Virus record (IMG/VR): IMGVR_UViG_3300008339_000131
Location: 1 to 41,808 of that record
From: a virus
Reading direction: 5' to 3' (one strand)
DNA length: 41,808 nucleotides
The notes beneath the pieces were generated by a model. The model made no database searches, had not been told where the DNA came from, and was given only the letters and a program-made list of their open reading frames with translations. Positions 33,099 to 41,808 of the stretch are shown here, in pieces; the stretch's first letter is position 1, and every line of letters starts with the position of its first letter. The position numbers and the translations under genes were made by a program.

Positions 33099-35818
33099 AC
33101 TCTAAACACATACGATCCAGTATGATCGCAGATAATAGAAGTATCTGCATACATCTTAAATCCTTTTTGAGAAGCCATTTTAGCAAAGTAAAGATCTTCT
33201 GAGAAAGTATCGTTATGGTTAATTGCTGACTTATATACAAATTGTGGATAACCAATTGCAGCAAACACTTCTCTCTTAACCAAAACACAACCGAACCCAC
33301 ATGCGCCAATCTCTACTAAACCCTTACCTTTAATTTTATCCCAAGGTATATGTGTGTAACCACCTCTATCATTGCTTTCAAATACCTCTAATGTCTGTCT
33401 GTCAGGTATTCTTTGTCTATAAATTCCAGTTACTACATCTTTATCATGAGAAAGAAGTTTCTTAAGAGTATCTGGTGCAAAAGAGATATCATAATCTACT
33501 GAGAAGAGATAATCAAACGGTGTTTTAGTAACCCAGTCTGCAATTAAATTACGTACTTGATCTACATTATAACCATAAAAATATTGAAATACTGTTTCAT
33601 AACCCTCTGGGACTTCTAGATCATAGATTGATTTAAATGTTGATGGTTCAATATTTTTTGCTGTAGGAATAGCAATCAAGATTCTCTTTTTCATAATATT
33701 ACTTTCTACACTTTGTTTAATTTGTACTACTGGCTTATCTTCTTTGACGATCTTATTACCTGCAATCACAGAAGCATTTTTATTTTGTAGCTCACCATTT
33801 ACTTTATAATCATTAAGCGGGTTTTTATCATTATAAACATAAAATATTTCTTGAACTGCAACTACTTTATTAGGATCTGCTTGTTCTAAGATATTATAAA
33901 ATGTTGCATTATCTCCACCTGCTTTATACCAATTGCCACTCTCATCTTTAAATGCGTTATCTAGCACATTATTAAGAAGTTTACGCTTCCATACTCTTAG
34001 ATGTGGATATGGCATACCCCAGTTAAATTTATGATTACGATAAGTCTTTGCTTCTCTCACAGACTTAGGGTAAGGTTGAGCAATAAGAGGTATATCATCT
34101 GCTTCTGACCAGCAAGAACCATAAGCATAATCTGTTTTGTTATCTGCAAATAGATTATTGTAATAATTAAAGATATTAGGATTATTTGCTAATGCATCAT
34201 CACCGTCTAGTAGCATTACAATAGTATCGTCACCTTCTACGAATTTTCTAATAGTATTAATTTGATTACAAGGTGCACCCATATTTGTTTTATTCTGCAA
34301 CCTGATTATCTTGGATCTAATGTGAATAGGTAGAGTATTAACATAATCATCAATTACTTTTTTAGTATCATCTGTACTACAATCATCTATTAGATATAAT
34401 GACCAACTTTCATAGTCTTGTGATGCTACAGATTCAATACAACGAACGATATAGTCTTTTGCATTGTAAAAAGGTGTAATGACTGCAATAGATTGTTCTT
34501 CAGATCTCTTATATCCAGACCATTCTACTTGATTGCTAAACCGTCTACCATATACTTTATGTACCTTACTATTAATATAAGATACTTTACGGTATTCTTC
34601 TACAGGCATATACTGCCCAAACATCTTTAAGAATAACTGCTTCCATTGCAATGCAACTGTATCCCATGTATGAATATCTTTAATAATATTGCAGTAGTAT
34701 TGTTTTTGTTGATGTAGGTAAGGATCTTTGTATGCTCTAATAACTTTCTCTACAAATTTTTCTACCTGATGATCAATATTAATTTCTGTAAAGAGGCTAT
34801 TTGGTTCAATTGCATAATCAATAAAGTATGATGCAAGATCTACTGCAGTTTCTTCTAAAGCACCAAATCGTGTTGCAACCAATGGTGTATTATATGTTAG
34901 TGATTCAAGAGTAGAGATACCAAATGTTTCTGGGAATGCTCCTGGAAATAGAAACATGTTTGCTTTTGCAAGCAGTTCTGCAATTTCTTTCTGAGTAATA
35001 ATACCTGTAAACTCAATATCTAAATCTTTATATTTTTGTTCTTTAACAAGCTTCATAAGAGTTTCACCCTGAGCATCCAAAGGTGAATCATCTCTAAATT
35101 TATAGTAACCACCAACAATCTTCAACTTAGCCTGAGGAATATATTGTTTAATTCTCGGCCAAATTCTATCAATGAGAGGAAGCATACCTTTTGTTACTGA
35201 TGCATTATAAACAAAAAGATCTCTATCTTTTTTAGAGATATCAACTTCATCGATATATTGAACAACTGCATTTCTAGTTTGAAATACTTTGTTTTTTAAT
35301 ACCTCAAAATTACGCCTTTTACCGTGATTGCAGTTTGTAACATATGCAGTATGAAAATCAGAGAGTGTGAAAATATAATCAATATAATCATTAACTACTA
35401 AATCTTCTAGATTAAGATCTCCGTTTGCAAATGTATCATGCATCCACATGATTTTAAGCTTTGCATTATCTCTAATAGTTTTAAATAGAGATGGATGATG
35501 TCTAGTTGCATTTTTATATGCATCATAATAATGATCTGGGACGAATGGTACTACTGTTCTAGATGATATTACAATATCAAACTTATCGTTTTGATTGAGG
35601 CTGGTGATAGGCCTATAAGTTACACCATCATAAATACCTGGTATGCTATCATCTTCTTGACAAGCATTGAATACTGTGACGTTGAACCCTAATTTTGCAA
35701 GTTCTTTAGAGATAAGGATTACCGCTGATTCAGAACCGCCAAGTCCTCTTTTTGATAGCGTAGTGCCATCATAAACAAGACCGATCAAATCAAGAAAAGC
35801 AATAGTTGGGTATTTCAT
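33092..35818 (-). CDS. Three-module glycosyltransferase (GT4 + GT2 + GT-A)
   Basis: The 908-residue protein joins three transferase modules. Residues 1-400 are GT-B type: GLGGSESA near 25, a KIVGG strand near 230 and PGAFPETFGISTLES near 298 with the E-x7-E nucleotide-sugar motif. Residues about 440-680 are a GT2 domain: ITPFYNAKDYI, LIDDCSTDD and LLDGDD (near 536) for metal and sugar-nucleotide binding. Residues about 715-908 form a further GT-A-like domain with VDYDISF (near 774) and a GACGFGCVLV block. The ATG at 35818 follows GAGG; an ATA-type extension to 35848 is unlikely. It probably decorates virion fibres, DNA or the host surface with sugars; the acceptor is unknown. Confidence 0.82.
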   Translation of the reverse strand: MKYPTIAFLDLIGLVYDGTTLSKRGLGGSESAVILISKELAKLGFNVTVFNACQEDDSIPGIYDGVTYRPITSLNQNDKFDIVISSRTVVPFVPDHYYDAYKNATRHHPSLFKTIRDNAKLKIMWMHDTFANGDLNLEDLVVNDYIDYIFTLSDFHTAYVTNCNHGKRRNFEVLKNKVFQTRNAVVQYIDEVDISKKDRDLFVYNASVTKGMLPLIDRIWPRIKQYIPQAKLKIVGGYYKFRDDSPLDAQGETLMKLVKEQKYKDLDIEFTGIITQKEIAELLAKANMFLFPGAFPETFGISTLESLTYNTPLVATRFGALEETAVDLASYFIDYAIEPNSLFTEINIDHQVEKFVEKVIRAYKDPYLHQQKQYYCNIIKDIHTWDTVALQWKQLFLKMFGQYMPVEEYRKVSYINSKVHKVYGRRFSNQVEWSGYKRSEEQSIAVITPFYNAKDYIVRCIESVASQDYESWSLYLIDDCSTDDTKKVIDDYVNTLPIHIRSKIIRLQNKTNMGAPCNQINTIRKFVEGDDTIVMLLDGDDALANNPNIFNYYNNLFADNKTDYAYGSCWSEADDIPLIAQPYPKSVREAKTYRNHKFNWGMPYPHLRVWKRKLLNNVLDNAFKDESGNWYKAGGDNATFYNILEQADPNKVVAVQEIFYVYNDKNPLNDYKVNGELQNKNASVIAGNKIVKEDKPVVQIKQSVESNIMKKRILIAIPTAKNIEPSTFKSIYDLEVPEGYETVFQYFYGYNVDQVRNLIADWVTKTPFDYLFSVDYDISFAPDTLKKLLSHDKDVVTGIYRQRIPDRQTLEVFESNDRGGYTHIPWDKIKGKGLVEIGACGFGCVLVKREVFAAIGYPQFVYKSAINHNDTFSEDLYFAKMASQKGFKMYADTSIICDHTGSYVFRVQ

Positions 35819-35836
35819 AATAACCTCATAACAAAA

Positions 35837-35844
35837 CATAAATA
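35837..35844 (+). promoter_or_regulatory. Late promoter for the collagen-like fibre
   Basis: CATAAATA gives a predicted start near 35850 and a 24-base leader with AGG before the ATG at 35874. It faces the leftward box at 35858-35866, repeating the arrangement seen at 12.1 kb. Confidence 0.6.
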
Positions 35845-35857
35845 TCAAGGATACTTT

Positions 35858-35866
35858 TATTTATAG
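35858..35866 (-). promoter_or_regulatory. Late promoter for the glycosyltransferase gene
   Basis: Leftward reading gives CTATAAATA, with a predicted start at about 35852 and a 34-base leader that carries GAGG (35827-35824) before the ATG at 35818. The glycosyltransferase should therefore be made late, together with virion proteins. Confidence 0.62.
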
Positions 35867-35873
35867 GTAATAG

Positions 35874-38800
35874 ATGGCACTTACTTTTTACAGTCAGACA
35901 CTGTCTGCTAACGGTACTGCTAATAATTTTACATTAGATCGCGCAGTAAATCAAGCAAATAGTATAATAGTTTCGATAAATGGTCTGGTTCAAGTGCCAG
36001 ATGTGGATTACACAGTAAGTTCCACAAATCTTTACTTAACTACAACCCCTTTTACTAGTTCAGACATAGAAATCAGATATATTGAACTTGATAGCAATAC
36101 AGGTTATCAAGGTTCTGCAGGTGTAACTGGATCTACCGGTTACACAGGTTCAGCTGGTGCGACTGGATATTCTGGTTCTTTAGGTTCTGCTGGTTATCAA
36201 GGATCAGCTGGTGCTCCTGGTGGATCAACCGGTTATACCGGTTCTATAGGTTACTCCGGGTCTGCAGGACCTGCAGGTACAGTGGGTGCTGCTGGTAAGC
36301 CTTCTAAGAGCAGCACATACACTGGTAATGGAAGTAATACTCAATTTACACTTTCTGAATCTGTTAGCGATCCTATTCAGATCATAGTAAGTGTTAACGG
36401 TCTTCTACAACTACCTACTACTGATTATACTATCTCTGGTTCTACACTTATACTTTCTGCTGCACCTAATAATGGTTCAGATATAGAAGTAAGATATTTT
36501 GATATCGTACAAGGTACTGTTGGTTATTCTGGTTCAGTAGGTTATACAGGTTCTGTAGGCTCACAAGGGTCTGCTGGTTACCTAGGTTCTGTTGGTTATC
36601 AAGGTTCTATAGGTTTTCAAGGATCAGCTGGTGCACCAGGAGGTAACACTGGTTATACAGGCTCAATAGGCTTTACTGGTTCTATAGGTTTTACTGGTTC
36701 TATAGGTGATATAGGATATCCTTATAAGACGTCAAGATATACTGGTAATGGTAGTAATACTATATTTACCTTATCAGATTATACTTCTAACGCTTCACAC
36801 ATTTTCGTATTCGTTAATGGTCTCTTAGAAACACCTGAAACTGACTACACTGTTTCTGGAACAACTCTCACGCTAGGATATGCACCACCACAAGGTGCTG
36901 AAATTGAAATAAGATATTTTGGTTTAGCGTTAGGTGGTACTGGATATGCAGGATCTGAAGGTGATCAAGGTCCTGTAGGTTATCAAGGATCAAGAGGTGC
37001 AACCGGTTATGAAGGTTCTATGGGTTATACCGGATCTAAAGGTGATCTCGGTTATACTGGTTCAATAGGATATACAGGTTCTAAAGGCGATACTGGCAAC
37101 TTTGGTGGTGCTTCGTTTAGTTACCGTTATCTTACCGATACTGCTAATACTGATCCTGGTAATGGTAATTTTAAATTTGATAATTCTTCATTTAGTTCAA
37201 TAAGCACCCTCTATATCAATGAAAATGATATTTTCTTTGATTCAACTTATTCGTTCTTACAAACTATTGATGACTCTACGTCTACTATTAAAGGTCAGTT
37301 TACTATTACTGACGTTGCTAATACTGATCTATCTTCTATCTTTAATATAGTAGGTTATCATAATTTTGTCTCTAACTATTTTATAGTACCAGTTGCGTTT
37401 GTTTCTGGTTCAAATAATTATACTAATAATGCTAATATTAATATTACATTTGCTAGAACAGGTGATAGAGGTGATACAGGTTACACTGGTTCTAGAGGTG
37501 ACGCAGGCTACCTAGGTTCAACAGGTTATACTGGTTCTAAAGGCGATACTGGTTTTGTAGGTTCTAAAGGTGATACAGGATTTACCGGTTCATTTGGCTA
37601 CACAGGTTCAAAAGGTGACACTGGTAGTACAGGATTTGTTGGTTCTTTTGGTTATACAGGCTCAAAAGGTGATACAGGATTTACCGGGTCCTTTGGTTAT
37701 ACCGGTTCAATTGGATTTACTGGATCGAAAGGTGATACAGGATTTACCGGGTCGTTTGGATTTACAGGTTCAATAGGCTATTCTGGGTCTGAAGGTTATA
37801 CAGGTTCAAGAGGTAGTACCGGGTTTACAGGATCATTTGGTTATACTGGTTCTATTGGATTCACTGGTTCAAAAGGTGATCTAGGCTATGCAGGTTCTAT
37901 AGGCTATACTGGAAGTTCTGGTTATACTGGTTCTCTAGGTTACTCTGGATCACAAGGTAATATTGGACCTCTAGGTTTTACAGGTTCAATTGGTTTTACT
38001 GGTTCTTCCGGTTTTACTGGAAGTTTAGGTTTTACAGGTTCTATAGGCTACACAGGTTCTATTGGTACTACTGGTTATGTTGGTTCTATCGGTGATCTAG
38101 GTTATTCTGGTTCTATTGGTTTTACAGGCTCTTTTGGTTATTCTGGATCAGAAGGTTACACAGGTTCTCAAGGTGATCTTGGATACACAGGATCTATAGG
38201 TTTTACTGGATCAGTAGGTTATGATGGGTCACAAGGTGATCTAGGTTACACTGGGTCTATAGGTTACACTGGATCAAAAGGTGACACTGGCTATGATGGT
38301 TCTATAGGTAGTTTAGGTTATACAGGTTCTTTTGGTTATACAGGATCTATAGGTTTTGTAGGTTCTACAGGTTCAGGTTATGTAGGATCAAAAGGTGATA
38401 CTGGTTCATTTGGTGGTGTAGACTGGTTATACATCTTTAGTTCAAATACAGAGAACGGTGATCCGGGATCTGGATATTTTAGAATTTCTAATACTGATTT
38501 TGAACTAGCAAACACTCTTTACGGAAGTAAAGTAACTATTCTTTTAGATTATATTTACAATACTATTGCTTTCGTAAATACTTCTACTTCAGGTATTAAG
38601 GGTTATATTCAAGTAGCTGAAGTAACTAATACTGCTAGTTATGCATTGTTTGCTATCAATGGTGGTATTCAAGAATATTCTAACTATGCAAGTATACCAA
38701 TTTCTTGGTTGTCAGGTTCTTCTAATACTTTCTCTAACATTACTTCAACTCTGTTCACTATAGCAAGACAAGGTGACGTTGGTGATACAGGTTTCTCAGG

Positions 38801-40004
38801 TTCTACTGGTGGATATGGCTTTACCGGTTCAATAGGTTACACTGGTTCTGTCGGGGTTACTGGGTATGATGGTTCTACCGGTTATGCTGGATCGGTAGGA
38901 TATGTGGGATCACAAGGTGATCTAGGTTACACAGGTTCTATCGGCTATACAGGTTCTATTGGTTTTACAGGTTCTGAAGGTCCAATTGGACTAATTGGTC
39001 CAGTAGGTTTTGATGGTTCTCAGGGTTATACAGGCTCACAGGGTGATTTAGGTTATACTGGTTCATTTGGTTATACAGGTTCTACTGGTGCAGGGTTTAC
39101 CGGTTCTGTAGGTTTTGTTGGATCTTTAGGCTTTACTGGTTCTACTGGTGCAGGGTTTACTGGTTCAACTGGTTTTATCGGCTCTCAAGGCGATAAAGGA
39201 TTTACAGGTTCTAGAGGTGTTTCTGGTTTTACTGGTTCAGTAGGCTTTAACGGTTCACAGGGTGATTTAGGTTACTCAGGTTCATTTGGTTATACAGGGT
39301 CTGCTGGATTTACCGGGTCAGCTGGTTATACTGGTTCACTAGGCTATTCTGGTTCTTACGGTTATACAGGATCATTAGGCTATACTGGATCAAAAGGTGA
39401 TACTGGTTATGTTGGATCTCAAGGTGGTTTCGGTGGTGCAGCATTTGAGTATGTTTACACTACAAATACAGAACATACTATAACTACTAACGGTTATTTC
39501 TCATTTAGTAATACTTCCATAGATCTTGCTAACACTCTTTATATTGATTATATCGATATATTAGGTTCTAATTCATATAGTTTCCTCACAACTATCGATG
39601 ATAGCACTAGTAATATTAAAGGTCACTTCTCAGTAAAGAACAAGTATGATAATCAAACATATGCTATGTTTGCAATTATTGGTAATCTTACTACTCATGA
39701 TGATCATTTTGATGTTCCAATATCTTGGTTAAGTGGTAGTAATACTCTTACCAATTCATCTAATATAGTAATCACTTTTGCAAGAACTGGTGATATTGGT
39801 GCAACTGGTTACACAGGTTCTATAGGTTACACCGGCTCAGTTGGATATACAGGATCAAAAGGCGACACTGCACAAGTTAATGTAAATAGTTCTGCTCCTG
39901 CAAATTCTGCACTAGGTGCATTATGGTTAGATGTTGATGATGGAATACTAAGTGTAAATATAGGTGATGAGAGCAATACAGTATGGATTGCGGTGTCTTT
40001 CTAA
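35874..40004 (+). CDS. Collagen-like tail fibre
   Basis: The 1376-residue protein alternates globular modules with Gly-x-y runs. Three copies of an N-terminal beta module (about 1-73, 146-212, 286-352) share FTL..., VNGLLQ.P..DYT and IEVRYF patterns. Collagen-like runs follow each one. Three further globular modules (about 410-525, 846-960, 1186-1300) each start FGG and end in a FARTGD-type return to the repeats. The last 40 residues (SAPANSALGALWLDVDDG...) are a separate end domain. Triplets of the type GYT-GSI-GFT-GSK dominate. Such phage proteins form long trimeric fibres, with the globular modules as likely contact points. Low proline means the helix stability would depend on Thr, Lys/Asp pairs and cold sea water (inference). 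Confidence 0.85.
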   Translation: MALTFYSQTLSANGTANNFTLDRAVNQANSIIVSINGLVQVPDVDYTVSSTNLYLTTTPFTSSDIEIRYIELDSNTGYQGSAGVTGSTGYTGSAGATGYSGSLGSAGYQGSAGAPGGSTGYTGSIGYSGSAGPAGTVGAAGKPSKSSTYTGNGSNTQFTLSESVSDPIQIIVSVNGLLQLPTTDYTISGSTLILSAAPNNGSDIEVRYFDIVQGTVGYSGSVGYTGSVGSQGSAGYLGSVGYQGSIGFQGSAGAPGGNTGYTGSIGFTGSIGFTGSIGDIGYPYKTSRYTGNGSNTIFTLSDYTSNASHIFVFVNGLLETPETDYTVSGTTLTLGYAPPQGAEIEIRYFGLALGGTGYAGSEGDQGPVGYQGSRGATGYEGSMGYTGSKGDLGYTGSIGYTGSKGDTGNFGGASFSYRYLTDTANTDPGNGNFKFDNSSFSSISTLYINENDIFFDSTYSFLQTIDDSTSTIKGQFTITDVANTDLSSIFNIVGYHNFVSNYFIVPVAFVSGSNNYTNNANINITFARTGDRGDTGYTGSRGDAGYLGSTGYTGSKGDTGFVGSKGDTGFTGSFGYTGSKGDTGSTGFVGSFGYTGSKGDTGFTGSFGYTGSIGFTGSKGDTGFTGSFGFTGSIGYSGSEGYTGSRGSTGFTGSFGYTGSIGFTGSKGDLGYAGSIGYTGSSGYTGSLGYSGSQGNIGPLGFTGSIGFTGSSGFTGSLGFTGSIGYTGSIGTTGYVGSIGDLGYSGSIGFTGSFGYSGSEGYTGSQGDLGYTGSIGFTGSVGYDGSQGDLGYTGSIGYTGSKGDTGYDGSIGSLGYTGSFGYTGSIGFVGSTGSGYVGSKGDTGSFGGVDWLYIFSSNTENGDPGSGYFRISNTDFELANTLYGSKVTILLDYIYNTIAFVNTSTSGIKGYIQVAEVTNTASYALFAINGGIQEYSNYASIPISWLSGSSNTFSNITSTLFTIARQGDVGDTGFSGSTGGYGFTGSIGYTGSVGVTGYDGSTGYAGSVGYVGSQGDLGYTGSIGYTGSIGFTGSEGPIGLIGPVGFDGSQGYTGSQGDLGYTGSFGYTGSTGAGFTGSVGFVGSLGFTGSTGAGFTGSTGFIGSQGDKGFTGSRGVSGFTGSVGFNGSQGDLGYSGSFGYTGSAGFTGSAGYTGSLGYSGSYGYTGSLGYTGSKGDTGYVGSQGGFGGAAFEYVYTTNTEHTITTNGYFSFSNTSIDLANTLYIDYIDILGSNSYSFLTTIDDSTSNIKGHFSVKNKYDNQTYAMFAIIGNLTTHDDHFDVPISWLSGSNTLTNSSNIVITFARTGDIGATGYTGSIGYTGSVGYTGSKGDTAQVNVNSSAPANSALGALWLDVDDGILSVNIGDESNTVWIAVSF
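36102..37103 (+). repeat. Collagen-coding repeats, first three runs
   Basis: Three runs (about 36102-36299, 36513-36722 and 36933-37103) of degenerate 9- to 18-base units of the type GGT-TAT-ACA-GGT-TCT encode Gly-x-y triplets. They alternate with the N-terminal beta modules. Silent third-base changes keep neighbouring copies from being identical. Confidence 0.7.
37458..38410 (+). repeat. Collagen-coding repeats, longest run
   Basis: About 950 bases encode over 300 residues of Gly-x-y with GSK-GDT, GSI-GFT and GSF-GYT as favoured triplets. Nearly every unit contains GGTTC or GGATC coding Gly-Ser. This run is the most likely place for copy-number change by recombination. Confidence 0.75.
38765..39430 (+). 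repeat. Collagen-coding repeats, fifth run
   Basis: This run lies between the second and third FGG modules and includes two copies of a GSTGAGFTGS unit (near 39079-39110 and 39137-39168) that break the three-residue register by an inserted residue. A short last run follows at about 39783-39870. Confidence 0.65.
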
Positions 40005-40017
40005 TGATTTTACATGT

Positions 40018-40025
40018 CATAAATA
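40018..40025 (+). promoter_or_regulatory. Late promoter for the last fibre genes
   Basis: CATAAATA in the 47-base gap after the collagen gene gives a predicted start near 40031 and a 21-base leader for the gene at 40052. No strong Shine-Dalgarno is visible there. Confidence 0.58.
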
Positions 40026-40051
40026 TAAAAACAATGGTATTAGTCTAAGAT

Positions 40052-40429
40052 ATGGCACTCAGTTTTCCTTCTAACCCGTCCTTGAACGACATAGTTACAA
40101 CAGGGGGTAGACCTTGGAAATGGGATGGATCCAGGTGGGTTCCCCAACAGATAACTGCCAACAATATAGTAATTACAGGACCACTAACTGCTAATAGTTC
40201 TAATGGTAGTTCTGGTCAAATTTTAACATCTAACGGATATGGAATATATTGGGCTAACAATAGATTCGATGTTTTAGAAGACGTGGTAGAGGGTGATCTT
40301 TCTCTTAATCCGCCATCTAACGGACATATTGTCACTTACGTTGCGGGAGAGGATAAATATTACGTTCTACCATTATCAGTTTCAGATACAACATTATCAA
40401 ATACAGTTCTCGATGGAGGAGATTTCTAA
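40052..40429 (+). CDS. Short tail-fibre or attachment protein
   Basis: The 125-residue protein begins MALSFPSNPSLNDIVTTGGRPWKWDGSRWVP, a small module found at the start of many phage tail-fibre proteins. Its middle (SSNGSSGQILTSNGYGIYW) is a fibre-type repeat unit also seen in the gene downstream (GSDGSVLSVNSSGQLFW). It may attach or cap a fibre. The stop ends directly before the next ATG. Confidence 0.65.
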   Translation: MALSFPSNPSLNDIVTTGGRPWKWDGSRWVPQQITANNIVITGPLTANSSNGSSGQILTSNGYGIYWANNRFDVLEDVVEGDLSLNPPSNGHIVTYVAGEDKYYVLPLSVSDTTLSNTVLDGGDF

Positions 40430-41808
40430 ATGGCTGCGTCACCAAATTTAATTCAGATTAAACGCTCGCAGACAACAGGTACCCCAGCCTCGCTAGCGAA
40501 TGGTGAATTGGCGTTCACAGCTGCTGGTAATGTTGTCTTTATAGGTAATTATGGTTCAGTTCTTCCTATTGCAGGTCAAAGAACACCTGGTACCCTTACT
40601 GCTAACCAAGCACTAGTTGCTAACAGTACAGGTTATATAGATCAAGTAAAAACTGCAAATCTTTATACAACTACTATTACTGCAAACGGTACTACTGGTT
40701 CTGATGGATCAGTTCTATCTGTTAATAGTTCTGGTCAACTTTTTTGGTCAACTACTGCAGCAGTAAATCCATCATATGTTCAGAATACAGATTCTAGAAC
40801 ACTCTCAGGTAATCTGTACTTTACTGCAGCAAATACTACTATTGAAAATCTCAATGTTACTACTATCAACCGTTCACCAAAACTGACACTTTCTGGTGAC
40901 GTTTCTGGTAACGTTACATTTACTAACCTAGGTGATGCAGTACTTAACGTTACAGTTAATAATGCTAACGGTGTAACACTTGGTGTTGATACTGAAGGTG
41001 ATTATGTTGCAGATATCTATGCTGGTAACGGTATAGTATCATTTACAGGTACTGGTGAAGGTTCAACACCTACAATTATAGTTAAAGCAGCTGATGGTAT
41101 AGTAGCTAATACTACTGGTCTATTTGCAAACGTAGATAACAGCACATTAGAACTTTCTAGTGGTGCTATCCGTGTAAAAGATAACGGTATTGCTCTCGGT
41201 ACTAAAACAACTGGTGATTACGTACAGAACATAACTGCAGGTAACGGTGTTAGTGTTTCTGTAACGTCAGGTGAGAGTGCGCAACCAGTTATTGCAGCAG
41301 TAGTAGGAAGCGGTCTTAAAGCAAATACTACAGGTATTCATATTGATCCAGCTGCAGCACAAACATTTGAGTCTATTCAGGTTAATGCTACTTCAACTCT
41401 AAACGGTAACGTAGTACTTGGTAGTTCATCTCAAGATAATACTACACTTAACGGTACTTTAGTAGGATCATTACTTCCTACTACTACCAACACATATGAC
41501 GTAGGTGGTATAGGTGCAGTTTATAATAAAGGTTACTTTACACAACTACAATTAGGTTCTTCTAGTGATTCTACTATCACTGCTTCTGCAAATACTATTA
41601 CAGTTTATGGTTTAACAGTCAATAGTAACTTTATTGCAAATACTGGTACGGTTTATCACGACTTCTATATTGGTGGTAGTCTTTACATTACTGGTAATGC
41701 TGTATATTCAAACGTTGAATCATATGTAGTTACTGACCCGTTAATACAACTTGCAGCTAATAATACTGATACAGATCTTCTTGATATTGGTTTCTTTGGT
41801 AACTATAA
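40430..41808 (+). CDS. Tail fibre protein, 5' part (runs off the window)
   Basis: An open frame starts at the ATG directly after the previous stop and has no stop before the window ends, giving at least 459 residues. It begins MAASPNLIQIKRSQTTGTP with GELAFTAAGNVVFIG, an N-terminal module common in phage tail fibres. The shaft carries repeated units of the type TTGDYVQNITAGNGVSV and TEGDYVADIYAGNGIVS, about 85 residues apart, and later N/T-rich beta units. It is probably a receptor-binding or side fibre; its tip is outside the window. Confidence 0.75.
   Translation, partial: MAASPNLIQIKRSQTTGTPASLANGELAFTAAGNVVFIGNYGSVLPIAGQRTPGTLTANQALVANSTGYIDQVKTANLYTTTITANGTTGSDGSVLSVNSSGQLFWSTTAAVNPSYVQNTDSRTLSGNLYFTAANTTIENLNVTTINRSPKLTLSGDVSGNVTFTNLGDAVLNVTVNNANGVTLGVDTEGDYVADIYAGNGIVSFTGTGEGSTPTIIVKAADGIVANTTGLFANVDNSTLELSSGAIRVKDNGIALGTKTTGDYVQNITAGNGVSVSVTSGESAQPVIAAVVGSGLKANTTGIHIDPAAAQTFESIQVNATSTLNGNVVLGSSSQDNTTLNGTLVGSLLPTTTNTYDVGGIGAVYNKGYFTQLQLGSSSDSTITASANTITVYGLTVNSNFIANTGTVYHDFYIGGSLYITGNAVYSNVESYVVTDPLIQLAANNTDTDLLDIGFFGNY

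Noticed and set aside
35819-35848. Ten-residue N-terminal extension of the glycosyltransferase
   Set aside because: The GAGG before the ATG at 35818 and the natural domain start MKYPTIAFLD favour the shorter form; the predicted transcript start leaves almost no leader for the longer one.
36102-39870. Dense short DNA repeats that might suggest a CRISPR array or satellite
   Set aside because: The units are 9-18 bases, lie in one open frame and encode Gly-x-y triplets with silent changes; there are no constant repeats with unique spacers.

Overview
The window is part of the genome of a T4-like marine myovirus. The DNA is AT-rich, genes are packed with ATGA-type overlaps, and most gene products match T4 core proteins in the reduced form seen in cyanophages and pelagiphages. 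Upstream boxes match the T4-type late promoter (TATAAATA or CATAAATA), and a gp33-like late co-activator is encoded here. The permuted two-piece tmRNA is an alphaproteobacterial type, so the host is probably an AT-rich marine alphaproteobacterium such as SAR11. That host assignment is inference.

Layout. (1) 1-3020 (+): the tail of an upstream gene, three small proteins, a PhoH-like ATPase, an FkbM-type methyltransferase, a RecB/Cas4-like nuclease and a DUF2061 membrane protein. (2) 3046-3400: a late promoter followed by a circularly permuted tmRNA gene. Its acceptor piece with encoded CCA comes first, then a spacer, then the coding piece with the tag ANDNNAYGAYALAA. (3) 3418-5611: a lipid cassette of acyl carrier protein, ketoacyl-ACP synthase and membrane fatty-acid desaturase. 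(4) 5622-7396: gp33, gp59 and gp32, the late-transcription and replication-fork proteins. (5) 12074-7393 (-): a leftward morphogenesis operon of gp4, gp2-like, a tail-tube-fold protein, gp26-like and the tape measure. A programmed -1 frameshift signal lies at the end of gp26. (6) 12121-31151 (+): the baseplate operon of gp48, gp53, gp27, a split gp5, gp25, gp6, gp7-like, gp8, two very large structural proteins and a coiled-coil protein. (7) 31152-41808: tail fibre and receptor-binding genes (an S74 self-cleaving fibre, a collagen-like fibre and others). A leftward gene for a three-module glycosyltransferase interrupts them.

Main points of interest: a phage-borne two-piece tmRNA under a late promoter; a -1 frameshift signal (T7 slippery heptamer, 7-nt spacer, 10-bp hairpin) fusing gp26 to a gp51-like extension just before the tape measure, the same layout as lambda gpG/gpGT; the ACP-KAS-desaturase cassette; a gp5 spike split into lysozyme and M15-peptidase halves with a degenerate amidase between them; a large structural gene apparently split by one in-frame TAA; and interlocked back-to-back late promoters at two divergence points.
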